Of a stretch of 64,000 bases of DNA, positions 33,424-41,856 are shown in pieces (position 1 is the stretch's first letter; each line of letters begins with the position of its first letter). The stretch is from Flavobacteriales bacterium. GTDB taxonomy: Bacteria; Bacteroidota; Bacteroidia; Flavobacteriales_D; Crocinitomicaceae. The notes under the pieces were generated by a model that did not search any database, was not told the DNA's origin, and was given only the letters and a program-made list of their open reading frames with translations. The translations under genes were made by a program, and so were the position numbers. The stretch spans positions 1 to 64,000 of the forward strand of contig CANJLG010000010.1 in the NCBI GenBank assembly GCA_947475095.1, read 5' to 3'.

Positions 33424-35277
33424 ATGAGCTTTTTATTCTTTTATCTCTTAATCTTAGTTCACCCCTACCTCGCCATGTGGTGGAAATCTTTTCCAAAAGC
33501 TGGTCGCAAGTCATGGGAAGCATTAATTCCTGGTTATAATTACTTTGTGGTTTTTAAAATCACGTGCGGAAAACCCTTTTGGGCGATTTTGATGCTCTTT
33601 CCAGGGGTTCATTTGGTGATGCTCGCAGTTGCAAATGCAAGTTATTTAAAGCGATTTGGCTACTATTCCTTTACCGATACATTACAGGCCATCTTTTTTC
33701 CATACCTTTTAAGCTTTAAAGCGACTAGCGATAAGGCCGTTTTTGGCAAGGAAACGAATTGGTCAAATTCTAAAGAAATTGAAACTAGAAAATGGAGCGA
33801 TCATATTGCTTTATTCCTTTCTTTACCAATCATTGGGCATATCCTCACAATTGCAATAAGTGCCGTATCGCGCGATAAACCTGGAAATAAATCTCGCGTG
33901 AAAGAATGGGGGGATTCCATTATTTTTGCCCTAGTTGCTGCAAGTATTATTAGAACGTACGTTTTTGAACCTTTTCAAATTCCAACGGGATCAATGGAAA
34001 AAACGATGCTGGTAGGGGATTTTTTATTCGTAAACAAATTAGCCTACGGATCTAAAGTTCCCGTTACCCCACTCTCCTACCCACTGGTGCACAACAATGT
34101 TCCTTGGATAAATATTCAATCCTATACGCTTTTGGAAAAAGGAAGCTATTTTCGCTTGCCTGGATTTGGTAAGGTAGAACGAAATGATGTGGTCGTTTTT
34201 AATTACCCTTCTGGTGATACTGCCATCTATGATCCCCGAGTACCGGAAGGATTGATGGGCCACGATTACCACGGTGTGCTCATTTCAGAAGCGCTTTATT
34301 ATTGGAGTAAGAAAAAAAATGCGCCTGATCCAAGGGATTCTGCCTATATTGATTTTCTGAATAAGAATGGCCAAGACTTTATCACCAATATTAACTATTG
34401 GAAAAAAGCGGCGAGACAAGGAATGGTAAATGGAGAAACCTACAGTCGAGGGGGCATGCCCGAAAATGGATTAGAGTACATTGAACATAAAGGACTTATT
34501 TACAGACCCGTAGATAAAAGAGAAAACTATATCAAGCGCTGCGTTGGTATTCCTGGAGATTTTCTTGAAGTTAAAAGTTCAATATTATATGTAAACGGCA
34601 AACCCGGATGGATAGCACCAAACCAATGCCTACAATACAAAGTAATGAAAAGTAATCTTGCTTTTCCAATGCAAAATGAAATGTGTGAGCGTTTTGGTCT
34701 TGAAAATGACCCCAATGGTGCTAGGATTGATTTTGAAGATCGATACCCAGATTTTTACTTACTTAACCTTACCCTCGCAGAAAAGAGTAATATTCAAAAA
34801 GCTTTTCCACAAGCGAAATTTGAAATTTATATCCCAACGGAAAGAGCTGATAAATACGGAGCCAAACCTACGGTAGCACAAATGATTGAAAACTTAAATA
34901 TTTATCCTAAGGACTTCTATGTCAACAATACCATGACAGATTTTGAAAAATTCCAAGTACCATCAAAAGGACAAACGATTGCCATATCAAAAAACAATAT
35001 TGCATGGTATCGCCGAATCATTACAGCCTATGAAGGTCATTCCTTGGAAGAGAAAAAAGATGGTTCAATTTACATTGATGGGAAGAAAGTGACTAGCTAC
35101 ACCTTTGGCATGAATTACTATTGGTTAATGGGAGACAATCGCTATAATTCAGCAGATTCTAGAGTTTGGGGATTTGTACCTGAAGACCATGTTGTTGGTA
35201 GAGCTTCTGTCGTTTGGTTTTCCAAAAGCCCTTATAAAGGCATCAGATGGGATAGATTGTTTAAGCTAATCAAGTAA
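33424..35277 (+). CDS. lepB: Signal peptidase I, long Bacteroidota type
   Basis: The 617 residues begin with a hydrophobic region (about 1-145 with several membrane segments, DUF5684-like). The peptidase part starts with SIIFALVAASIIRTYVFEPFQIPTGSMEKTM, with catalytic Ser in PTGSM; the general-base Lys lies in ENYIKRCVGIPGDFLEV, and YWLMGDNRYNSADSR is the conserved GDNR box. The long insert between the Ser and Lys boxes (about 340 bases-equivalent of extra residues) makes the protein about twice the E. coli length. It cleaves Sec signal peptides. Confidence 0.93.
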   Translation: MSFLFFYLLILVHPYLAMWWKSFPKAGRKSWEALIPGYNYFVVFKITCGKPFWAILMLFPGVHLVMLAVANASYLKRFGYYSFTDTLQAIFFPYLLSFKATSDKAVFGKETNWSNSKEIETRKWSDHIALFLSLPIIGHILTIAISAVSRDKPGNKSRVKEWGDSIIFALVAASIIRTYVFEPFQIPTGSMEKTMLVGDFLFVNKLAYGSKVPVTPLSYPLVHNNVPWINIQSYTLLEKGSYFRLPGFGKVERNDVVVFNYPSGDTAIYDPRVPEGLMGHDYHGVLISEALYYWSKKKNAPDPRDSAYIDFLNKNGQDFITNINYWKKAARQGMVNGETYSRGGMPENGLEYIEHKGLIYRPVDKRENYIKRCVGIPGDFLEVKSSILYVNGKPGWIAPNQCLQYKVMKSNLAFPMQNEMCERFGLENDPNGARIDFEDRYPDFYLLNLTLAEKSNIQKAFPQAKFEIYIPTERADKYGAKPTVAQMIENLNIYPKDFYVNNTMTDFEKFQVPSKGQTIAISKNNIAWYRRIITAYEGHSLEEKKDGSIYIDGKKVTSYTFGMNYYWLMGDNRYNSADSRVWGFVPEDHVVGRASVVWFSKSPYKGIRWDRLFKLIK

Positions 35278-35864
35278 TGCCCATTTTTCCGAGTGCGTAT
35301 TTCCCTTCAATTGGGTACCTTAAATTATTGAATAAATTTCAAGATGCACAAATTGATCTTCATGAAAATTTTATTAAACAAAGCATTCGAAACAGGTGCG
35401 AAATAGTAAGTGCCAATGGACGACTTAAATTAATCGTTCCTATACAGCATAACAAATTAACAAAAATTAGCTCAGGAGAAATTAAAATAGACTACACCGA
35501 CAGTTGGCAAAAAAACCATTGCCGAACCATCCAATCTGCCTATGCCCATGCCCCCTATTTTGAAGATTATTTTCCAGCCGTAAAAGATTGCATCATGGAA
35601 AATCATGACTTACTTTGCCATAAGAATATGGCCATATTAGCTCTTTTTGGTGAGTTACTAGACCTTCAATTTAGCCATCAATTAGCAGATACATATACTA
35701 AAGAAGCGAAGGATGACTTTCGCTCACATGATTTTTTTCTTGCAGAAGAAGGTTTTAAACCATACCAACAAGTCTTCAGTTATACAAATAAATTTGAGCC
35801 CAACCTTTCATTACTGGATTTACTATTCAATGAAGGGCCTTTTGCAAGAAATTGGATAATCTAG
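35277..35864 (+). CDS. WbqC family protein
   Basis: The 195 residues have FPSAYFPSIGYLKLLNKF, QSIRNRCEIVSANGRLKLIVPI, and DYTDSWQKNHCRTIQSAYAHAPYFEDY, all signature parts of WbqC-like proteins. Genes of this family occur in O-antigen loci and in the conserved lepB-linked position of Bacteroidota. The biochemical role is not established. The start codon overlaps the lepB stop by one base, so it is translated together with it. Confidence 0.85.
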   Translation: MPIFPSAYFPSIGYLKLLNKFQDAQIDLHENFIKQSIRNRCEIVSANGRLKLIVPIQHNKLTKISSGEIKIDYTDSWQKNHCRTIQSAYAHAPYFEDYFPAVKDCIMENHDLLCHKNMAILALFGELLDLQFSHQLADTYTKEAKDDFRSHDFFLAEEGFKPYQQVFSYTNKFEPNLSLLDLLFNEGPFARNWII

Positions 35865-35941
35865 TAGTACTCAATACCCAAAGAAGATTAATTATTGTTA
35901 GAAAGAATAGGTAAATAGTAAGAAATCAAAAAAATGTAACT

Positions 35942-35949
35942 TAACTTTG
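35942..35949 (+). promoter_or_regulatory. Promoter -7 element of the beta-barrel gene at 36 kb
   Basis: TAACTTTG fits TAnnTTTG and is 29 bases before the ATG of the next gene. A -33 element at the right spacing was not found. Confidence 0.45.
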
Positions 35950-35978
35950 TAAAACTATTCTTCATTAACTTTTAACGT

Positions 35979-36659
35979 ATGAAATCAAAACTATTTTTAA
36001 GTTTATTGTTGGTGTTCCTTATTTCCAATCTACAAAGTCAAGTAAGTTTAAGTTTAGGAACAGGCGTTTTAAAGGGATTTGGAGTTCCTAAAACGTTCTA
36101 TGGCTTTCAAGGTGGATTTGAATTACCCAAAAACAACGACGTTACCTTTTACGCCAGATTAGGATATTATTTTCCAAGGAATGAAGGCGAGACCATGACG
36201 GCCAATGTTACTGCTATTGATTTAACCACTAGTCCGTATAACCTAAGTGTAAATTACCTAAGCTCCACTAACTATACAACCATAGAAGGGGGGACACGCT
36301 ATTATCTTGGTAATGACTATGATAATGGGTTTTCAATTTATGGTGGAAGCAACTTCATGCTAATCATTAATTCGGTTAAAAACAACTACGAAAAATTTGA
36401 TTATACAGGACAGTATGAATGGGAGAATAATTATGAACTTCCCCAAAATACGGAAGATAAAGGAAAAATTATAAGCATTGCCTTAGGTCTACAAGGTGGA
36501 GTGAAATATACATTTCCAGCAAGAGGAACAATATATGCCGACCTTACAGGAAGCTATGCGCTATTTGGAAAGGCAAGTAATCAGACAGCGGCTAATTCTA
36601 ATCTTTACGCCCCTATGATTTTTTCTTTCAATGTAGGATATCGTAAAGATTTATATTAA
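35979..36659 (+). CDS. Outer-membrane beta-barrel protein
   Basis: The 226 residues have a signal peptide ending LISNLQSQ and then alternating strand sequence throughout: VSLSLGTGVLKGFG, VTFYARLGYYF, TIEGGTRYYLG, FSIYGGSNFML, GGVKYTFPARG and a C-terminal FNVGYRKDLY. Such proteins form 8-10-stranded barrels in the outer membrane. Ligand unknown. Its stop overlaps the aroK stop by 4 bases on the other strand. Confidence 0.65.
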   Translation: MKSKLFLSLLLVFLISNLQSQVSLSLGTGVLKGFGVPKTFYGFQGGFELPKNNDVTFYARLGYYFPRNEGETMTANVTAIDLTTSPYNLSVNYLSSTNYTTIEGGTRYYLGNDYDNGFSIYGGSNFMLIINSVKNNYEKFDYTGQYEWENNYELPQNTEDKGKIISIALGLQGGVKYTFPARGTIYADLTGSYALFGKASNQTAANSNLYAPMIFSFNVGYRKDLY

Positions 36660-37180
36660 GATCCTTTAATCTTCCTGATTAGTTGATTCGCTAGTTCTTC
36701 AATGGGTAAGTCACCATTGATCACATAATCAGCTTTTTGATAAAAAATTTCCCGTTCTTTTAATAAACTGGTAATGGTTTCTACTAATTCTTCGTTGGGA
36801 ACAGCGGAAATTAGTGGTCGATCGTGTTTCTGATCTAATAAGCGAGCATATAACACCGAAGGACTGCACTCCAAGTAAATAACCAGTCCTATTTTTAAAA
36901 GGGTTTCTAAATTATTATTGTGGCAGGGTAAGCCCCCACCGACTGCACAAACAAATGAGCTTTCTGCTGATACTAAGTTTAGCCAATCCGATTCTTTCTG
37001 CCGAAAATACTCCCATGAATGCTGTTGGACGATCTCAGTCACAGATTTCCCTTCCATCCGCTCAATTACGTCATCAGAATCGATAAACGAGTAAGCCAAT
37101 TGAGTTGCTAGGAGTTTACCTAAGGTAGTTTTACCAGCAGCCATGAAACCAATAAGAAATATTCGATTTTGGGAATCCAA
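36656..37180 (-). CDS. aroK: Shikimate kinase
   Basis: The 174-residue kinase has the Walker A motif FMAAGKTTLGKLLA, the substrate-binding FIDSDDVIER, FRQKES, the GGG motif VCAVGGGLPCH and the LID region RLLDQKHDRPLI. It phosphorylates shikimate at C3 in the aromatic amino acid pathway. It is a single gene on the minus strand, directly upstream (in the opposite direction) of the tRNA-Lys gene. Confidence 0.93.
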   Translation of the reverse strand: MDSQNRIFLIGFMAAGKTTLGKLLATQLAYSFIDSDDVIERMEGKSVTEIVQQHSWEYFRQKESDWLNLVSAESSFVCAVGGGLPCHNNNLETLLKIGLVIYLECSPSVLYARLLDQKHDRPLISAVPNEELVETITSLLKEREIFYQKADYVINGDLPIEELANQLIRKIKGS

Positions 37181-37280
37181 TCTATTAAGTTTAAAAATTG
37201 AAAATCAATGAATTAAAGAATTTAAGCTAAAAAATAGCGAATTTACCAATTTAATGATTTGATAAACAAAATAATCAATG

Positions 37281-37289
37281 TATATTTGC
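37281..37289 (+). promoter_or_regulatory. Promoter -7 element of tRNA-Lys
   Basis: TATATTTGC fits TAnnTTTGC and ends 14 bases before the first base of the mature tRNA, as expected for a tRNA gene with a short leader. Confidence 0.6.
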
Positions 37290-37303
37290 ACCCCAAATTG
37301 ATT

Positions 37304-37376
37304 GATTCCTTAGCTCAGCTGGTAGAGCAATACACTTTTAATGTATGGGCCCTGGGTTCGAATCCCAGAGGGATCA
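37304..37376 (+). tRNA. tRNA-Lys (anticodon TTT)
   Basis: The cloverleaf folds by hand: acceptor arm GATTCCT with AGGGATC (one T-G pair), D arm GCTC/GAGC with loop AGCTGGTA, anticodon arm ATACA/TGTAT with loop CTTTTAA, anticodon TTT, and T arm CTGGG/CCCAG with TTCGAAT. The discriminator base is A. CCA is not encoded. The last 16 bases and the terminator are repeated downstream. Confidence 0.95.
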
Positions 37377-37377
37377 C

Positions 37378-37428
37378 AAAAAGAGAGTGAGAAACAGAGC
37401 GAGAGCGATGATTTCTCACTCTCTTTTT
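37378..37428. terminator. Terminator hairpin after tRNA-Lys
   Basis: A perfect 17-base-pair stem made of AAAAAGAGAGTGAGAAA and its complement encloses a 17-base loop and ends with a T run. The hairpin starts 2 bases after the tRNA. It works in either direction by symmetry. Its sequence, with degenerate copies, is the core of the repeat patch that follows. Confidence 0.85.
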
Positions 37429-37786
37429 ACTTCGTTCTCTTTCTGTTTCTTTTAGATAAATAAAGCCCAAACTATGCGTAGCATAGTGGACGCTATGCTT
37501 GGACTGAGCCAAAGACAGGGTTCATGAAATAATCCCAGAGGGATCACAAAAAGAGAGTGAGAAACAGAGCGAGAGCGATGATTTCTTACTCTCTTTTTAC
37601 TTCGAACTCATTCTCTTTCTCTTTCTGTTATTTTTTATAGCGAGAGCGATGATTTCTTACTCTCTTTTTACTTCGAACTCATTCTCATTACCTTCGGTGC
37701 TCCTGCGTGGTCTCTTTCTGTTATTTTTTATTGCGAGAGCGATGATTTCTCACTCTCTTTTTACTTCGAACTCGTTCTCTTTCTCG
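37399..37786 (+). repeat. Four direct copies of the tRNA terminator-loop unit
   Basis: The core GCGAGAGCGATGATTTCT followed by (C/T)ACTCTCTTTTTACTTCG is found at about 37399, 37569, 37640 and 37733, and once more at 38655. Spacing is irregular (170, 71 and 93 bases). The region has no convincing coding frame. Between the third and fourth copies (37688-37714) is an inverted copy of a 27-30 base element that also interrupts the copy at 38655. The array fills the otherwise gene-free 420 bases between tRNA-Lys and the next lipoprotein gene. Confidence 0.85.
37495..37562 (+). repeat. 68-base direct repeat including a tRNA-Lys 3' end copy (copy 1)
   Basis: This block begins ATGCTTGGACTGAGCC and includes the final 16 bases of tRNA-Lys (37531-37546) and the left arm of its terminator. 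It matches copy 2 at 38556-38623 at all but one base by my count. The two copies bracket the orphan lipoprotein gene. Confidence 0.85.
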
Positions 37787-37846
37787 TTCTTCTTATCAAT
37801 CTGACGGGCTTTTTTCATGTCTCTATTTCCGATTGTATTTCTTTTG

Positions 37847-38293
37847 TTATTTCTTCACTTTAAACGAGTCCAATGTATGAGATAAAGCTTCTAATTTATT
37901 GGATAACTCTTCATTATCGATATTTATTTGATCCTTTATTTGATCACAAGAATCAAATGTATTATGAAGGATATCCATTTGACGGTCATATTCATCATCT
38001 TTAATTTTTTGAATAGAATCTAGGTTTTGTTTTATTTTAACATCTAATGCTTTTCTAAATGTTGATTTATAAAATTCATATAAAGTTTCACAATCTATAT
38101 TTTCATCATTCCACATTTTACAATATTTATCAGCTTCTTGTTTTAAACCATATATTCCAGCTTCGCTTAATTCTCGCAATGTAGAATAAAAAAAATCATC
38201 TTTGCATTTATTTCGTGGTTTCGGTTTGCTTGAACAGTTTACAAAACATAAAGCAATTAACACAAAATAAAAAATTGTTTTTATTGATTTCAT
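37847..38293 (-). CDS. Orphan lipoprotein between tRNA-tail repeats
   Basis: The 148 residues start with a lipoprotein signal (FVLIALCFVNC, Cys about 20). The mature part is highly charged and helical, with Cys in RNKCKDDF, DKYCKMW, DCETLYEFY and SCDQIKDQ, then a coiled-coil-like C-terminus. No recognised family. It is AT-rich and flanked on both sides by copies of the tRNA-Lys 3' end, which suggests it arrived with a small integrated element. Confidence 0.55.
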   Translation of the reverse strand: MKSIKTIFYFVLIALCFVNCSSKPKPRNKCKDDFFYSTLRELSEAGIYGLKQEADKYCKMWNDENIDCETLYEFYKSTFRKALDVKIKQNLDSIQKIKDDEYDRQMDILHNTFDSCDQIKDQINIDNEELSNKLEALSHTLDSFKVKK

Positions 38294-38555
38294 ATTTTAA
38301 TTTTATCAAATTTAGTTTAAATTGATAGATCATAAAAAAAACATAATTTAAGGGTAGGTTTATATAGTAATAAATTTCCTTCTAAACGGCAACATCATAT
38401 AACTCAATTGGACAATAATTGATCAGTCATTAGGACTGTTTTCAGATTTGATTTTCTCATTCTGATGGGATTCTTCTTTTTCAGAGCGAGAATTGAAAAT
38501 TGAGAATGATGAGGCCAGAATAAAAAACCATTAACTGCGAAGCAGTTTGGGTTTC

Positions 38556-38700
38556 ATGCTTGGACTGAGCCAAAGACAGGGTTCATGAAATACTCCCAGA
38601 GGGATCACAAAAAGAGAGTGAGACCACTCATCAGGAGCACCGAAGGTAAACAGAGCGAGAGCGATGATTTCTTTCTCTCTTTTTACTTCATACTCGTTCT
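38556..38700 (+). repeat. Second copy of the tRNA-tail repeat, with an inserted short element
   Basis: The first 68 bases (38556-38623) equal copy 1 except at one position. The tRNA 3' end copy is at 38593-38607. After the terminator left arm, about 25 bases starting ACCACTCATCAGGAGC are inserted, then the terminator-loop unit resumes at 38655. The rest of the 520-base gene-free stretch 38294-38814 shows only AT-rich sequence and a short palindrome ACTGCGAAGCAGT near 38534. Confidence 0.85.
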
Positions 38701-38725
38701 GTTCCACATTCTAACATAAACACCA

Positions 38726-38757
38726 AAAAAAAAGCGAGTCTCTCCTCGCTTTTTTTG
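38726..38757. terminator. Bidirectional hairpin terminator
   Basis: An A-tract plus GCGAG pairs with CTCGC plus a T-tract around a TCTCTC loop. It lies 58 bases past the stop of the minus-strand gene at 38815 and fits as its terminator. Confidence 0.75.
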
Positions 38758-38814
38758 ATGCATTCAAGTTTGTTTTTGTTCTTATTAAGGCATATGTTTT
38801 TTAGTGTTACAACA

Positions 38815-39201
38815 CTAATCACCAAGCGGCTCAAAAACATACGTAGCAGGCGCTAAATCACAAAAATGACCTTCATAAGTAGTTGATTTGACAACAATCT
38901 TTGTAGGCATCTGTTCTTCATTTAAAGGATTTGCATAAATGATTATGACATTTTTATTATCTCCATCATCGTTAAAATAATAATAAAAATTTCCGTCTTT
39001 ATTTTTTGTGCAGATAAATTCAAAATCATCACAAGCAAAACTTTCAGTAGATTCTCTTGTCATATAAATAGTTAAGGTATTTTCAAGCACCTCACCAATT
39101 TCAAAATAGGGATTTGAATAATCTTCGTTTAAATAATGCTGCCCGAAACTTACAGAAGTAAAAAGAAATAAAAATGATAAAAGTGAGATTAATTTTTTCA
39201 T
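38815..39201 (-). CDS. Secreted protein of unknown function
   Basis: The 128 residues have a standard signal peptide ending VSFGQ and a small mature domain with FACDDFEFIC and HFCDLAP, whose cysteines may form disulfides, and beta-strand-like segments (FYYYFNDDGDN, VIIIYANPL, KIVVKSTTYEG). Exported to the periplasm or beyond. Not recognised as a named family. A hairpin terminator follows its stop. Confidence 0.55.
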   Translation of the reverse strand: MKKLISLLSFLFLFTSVSFGQHYLNEDYSNPYFEIGEVLENTLTIYMTRESTESFACDDFEFICTKNKDGNFYYYFNDDGDNKNVIIIYANPLNEEQMPTKIVVKSTTYEGHFCDLAPATYVFEPLGD

Positions 39202-39388
39202 AGTAATAAAGTATTAGATTGAGAATTAAAAAATTTAAAATAGTAATGTCTTAACTAAATTTCAGGACATGTAAAGTTATCAATTTTAGTTATTTCAAGC
39301 AGTAATTTACAATTTTTTAATATCCTATTAGAAAACTGAACACATGCCAACACGATTGACCGATAAAAATCGGACTATATTTTCTTTC

Positions 39389-39412
39389 TTCTTTTGTATT
39401 GATACAAAAGAA
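39389..39412. repeat. Palindromic repeat in the gene-free stretch before the TonB-like gene
   Basis: TTCTTTTGTAT and its complement ATACAAAAGAA flank a TG spacer. A second small hairpin, CCGAT/ATCGG, lies at about 39360. Palindromes like this followed by AACGAAAAATCAAGG are scattered in Bacteroidota genomes. The stretch 39202-39631 shows nothing else that I can support; a 70-residue ORF there is likely spurious. Confidence 0.55.
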
Positions 39413-39631
39413 CGAAAAATCAAGGATCGATAGAGCAACAAGCGGAATGAACTCATCGACCAAATCTATAATAATCTCAGAATTCATAAAGATTCTTACG
39501 CAATTGATTTTTTTTTTTATCGGACACTACTATTTTCAATCATTAATTTTTGTTACCAAAATATCGCAAGTACCTAATAATCTTTGTAACTTTCCCTCGG
39601 GGAAAAATTAGTTAAACTAGATAAAACATTC

Positions 39632-40411
39632 ATGTTTCTATTTATAGATCGATATAAGTTGGGTATAGTAATCGCCTTTGGTGTTTACATTAGTTTCTTT
39701 GTTTACCTAGAAATGCAAACATATAGGCGTTATTTCCCTATTCCTTCCTACAGCGATAAGCAAGAATTTGAAGTTCAACCTGATGAATTATTAATTACAC
39801 CAGAACAAGTTCAAATAGAACAAAACTATAATTCAGGTGATCTAAAAAATATTTCAAGAGATCAAAACGATACACGCGAGCGCTCTAATGAAAATTGGAA
39901 GGAAAATAATGCGACAAGTAATAGCAGTACTAATCAACAATCAATCGAAGACTACGAAAAAAGTTTATTCGAATCATCGGGAGGAGCATCGAAAAGAGAA
40001 ACGATTTTAAAAGAAATGGAGCAGCGAAAAAATGATCAAAAAAATGATCAAAAAAATCCTGTAGCCAAGAACGATGATAAGAACCAAAATAATGGTGGGA
40101 AAACTGCTTATGCTGGAAATGTCATGGTCGATTGGTCCTTAGCACAACGAACTGCTCACTTAAATAATAATTGGTATGTTCGAAACCCAGGATATACCTG
40201 TGGTTACGGATCATCTGGAAAAGTAACAGTTCAAATTAAGGTAAATCAAAATGGCGATGTGATTCAAGCGGTCGTTTTATCTTCCTCTGGAGCAAATGCA
40301 TGCATGACACAACAAGCTTTAAAATATGCTAAATTATCCCGCTTTAATTATTCAAGCACAGCATCAACTAGCCAAGTTGGTACGATCACGTATACCTTTG
40401 TTTCTCAATAA
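39632..40411 (+). CDS. Energy transducer TonB-like protein
   Basis: The 259 residues begin with a short cytoplasmic tail and a membrane segment (about 10-27, GIVIAFGVYISFFVYL). A long Gln/Asn/Glu-rich periplasmic linker follows (about 40-155). The C-terminal 90 residues have RNPGYTCGYGSSGKVTVQIKVNQNGDVIQAVVLSSS and GTITYTFVSQ, the fold of the TonB C-terminal domain. It would link the proton gradient to outer-membrane receptors such as the TonB-dependent receptor at 49 kb. The linker lacks the usual Pro-rich repeats. Confidence 0.78.
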   Translation: MFLFIDRYKLGIVIAFGVYISFFVYLEMQTYRRYFPIPSYSDKQEFEVQPDELLITPEQVQIEQNYNSGDLKNISRDQNDTRERSNENWKENNATSNSSTNQQSIEDYEKSLFESSGGASKRETILKEMEQRKNDQKNDQKNPVAKNDDKNQNNGGKTAYAGNVMVDWSLAQRTAHLNNNWYVRNPGYTCGYGSSGKVTVQIKVNQNGDVIQAVVLSSSGANACMTQQALKYAKLSRFNYSSTASTSQVGTITYTFVSQ

Positions 40412-40428
40412 AACCTTACTGCCCTTTC

Positions 40429-41745
40429 TTACGATACGATTTCGCCATATAAATCGAAATGATCAGCACTTGTAATTTGAATATCAGCAAAATCCCCTAT
40501 TCGAATAAAATTTTCCGCTGTTTTCTTTACCAAAACTTCATTGTCTACTTCGGGAGAGTCAAATTCTGTTCGTCCAATGAAATAATCTCCCTCAACACGA
40601 TCAAAAAGTACTGAGAATGTTTTCCCAACTTTAAGCTGATTCAATTCGTAACTAATACCTGCCTGCAATTCCATTATGGCATCTGCTCGTTCTTTTTTAA
40701 CCTTAGCTGGAACATCATCCTCTAATAAGTATGCTGAGGTATTTTCTTCATGAGAATAGGTAAATATCCCTAAACGATCAAATTTACTGCGTTTAACCCA
40801 CTCATACATTTCTTGAAAATCAGCCTCCGTTTCACCTGGATATCCAGCAATCAGTGTTGTTCGTAATGCAATCCCGGGAACTTTAGCACGAATATCCGAA
40901 ATCAATGCTTCCGTTTTCTCACGTGTAGTTCCCCTTTTCATCGATTGCAAGATACGTGTTGATCCGTGCTGCAAAGGCATGTCTAAATAATTACAAATAT
41001 TCTTCTTTTCCCTCATTACGTCCAATACCTCCATCGGAAAACCACTTGGGAAAGCATAATGCAAGCGAATCCAAGCGATTCCTTCCACTTCAGACAATTG
41101 TGTTAACAAATCTGCTAATGCGCGCTTTTTGTACAAATCCAAACCATAATATGTTAAATCTTGTGCGATTAACATTAACTCCTTCACCCCTTTTGCTGCG
41201 AGTGATTTTGCTTGAAGTATCAAAGCTTCAATTGGAGTAGAAAGATGCTTGCCCCGCATAATTGGAATGGCGCAGAAAGAACAAGGGCGATCACAACCCT
41301 CCGCAATCTTAAAATAAGCATAATGAGAGGGTGTCGTTAATAAACGCTCGCCCACTAATTCGTGCTTGTAATCAGCTTTTAATGTTTTCAGTAACCTTGG
41401 TAAATCACGTGTGCCAAAATAAGCATCAACCTCCGGAATTTCCTTTTCTAAATCATCTTTATATCGTTCCGAGAGACAGCCTGTTACGTAAACCTTATCG
41501 ACTAAACCTTCCTTTTTTGCTTCTGCAAAACGGATTATGGTATCGATGGATTCCTGCTTAGCATTATCAATGAAGCCACAGGTGTTGATAATCACAACAG
41601 ACGAATCGTCGCGCATCGATTCATGTTCAACATCAAAATTATTTGCTTTCAGTTGTGCCATTAGAACCTCTGAATCATAAAGATTCTTCGAACATCCTAG
41701 CGTAACAACATTAACTTTATTCTTCTTTAAGGTTTTTGTTTTCAT
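40429..41745 (-). CDS. rimO: Ribosomal protein S12 methylthiotransferase
   Basis: The 438-residue protein has the three domains of RimO: an N-terminal UPF0004 domain (VNVVTLGCSKNLYDSE, with Cys in TCGFIDNA and VTGCLSERY for the second [4Fe-4S] cluster), a radical SAM core with CDRPCSFC, and a C-terminal TRAM domain (about 375-438). It methylthiolates Asp of ribosomal protein S12. The RimO rather than MiaB call rests on GCSKNLYDSE, RGKHLSTP and overall length. Own promoter 15 bases upstream. Confidence 0.93.
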   Translation of the reverse strand: MKTKTLKKNKVNVVTLGCSKNLYDSEVLMAQLKANNFDVEHESMRDDSSVVIINTCGFIDNAKQESIDTIIRFAEAKKEGLVDKVYVTGCLSERYKDDLEKEIPEVDAYFGTRDLPRLLKTLKADYKHELVGERLLTTPSHYAYFKIAEGCDRPCSFCAIPIMRGKHLSTPIEALILQAKSLAAKGVKELMLIAQDLTYYGLDLYKKRALADLLTQLSEVEGIAWIRLHYAFPSGFPMEVLDVMREKKNICNYLDMPLQHGSTRILQSMKRGTTREKTEALISDIRAKVPGIALRTTLIAGYPGETEADFQEMYEWVKRSKFDRLGIFTYSHEENTSAYLLEDDVPAKVKKERADAIMELQAGISYELNQLKVGKTFSVLFDRVEGDYFIGRTEFDSPEVDNEVLVKKTAENFIRIGDFADIQITSADHFDLYGEIVS

Positions 41746-41760
41746 GTATTAATCTTACTA

Positions 41761-41768
41761 CAAAGGTA
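41761..41768 (-). promoter_or_regulatory. Promoter -7 element of rimO
   Basis: On the minus strand TACCTTTG fits TAnnTTTG and is 15 bases before the rimO ATG. A -33 TTG is not clearly placed. Confidence 0.5.
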
Positions 41769-41856
41769 AACCAACAAAATGAAAAGAATAGCTATTTTTA
41801 AACAATTGAAATTATTTAGCGATTTTAAACTTAATGGTATTAATTTTATATTCTAA

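Noticed and set aside
37315-37512. 65-residue minus-strand ORF over tRNA-Lys.
   Set aside because: It is antisense to the tRNA and terminator repeats; a typical false ORF.
37399-37786. Possible CRISPR-like array.
   Set aside because: The repeats have irregular spacing, the intervening sequence is itself repeated, no cas gene is in the window and the unit is a tRNA terminator loop.
39399-39611. 70-residue ORF before the TonB-like gene.
   Set aside because: It begins in a palindromic repeat, has no signal or family match, and is T-run rich; likely chance.
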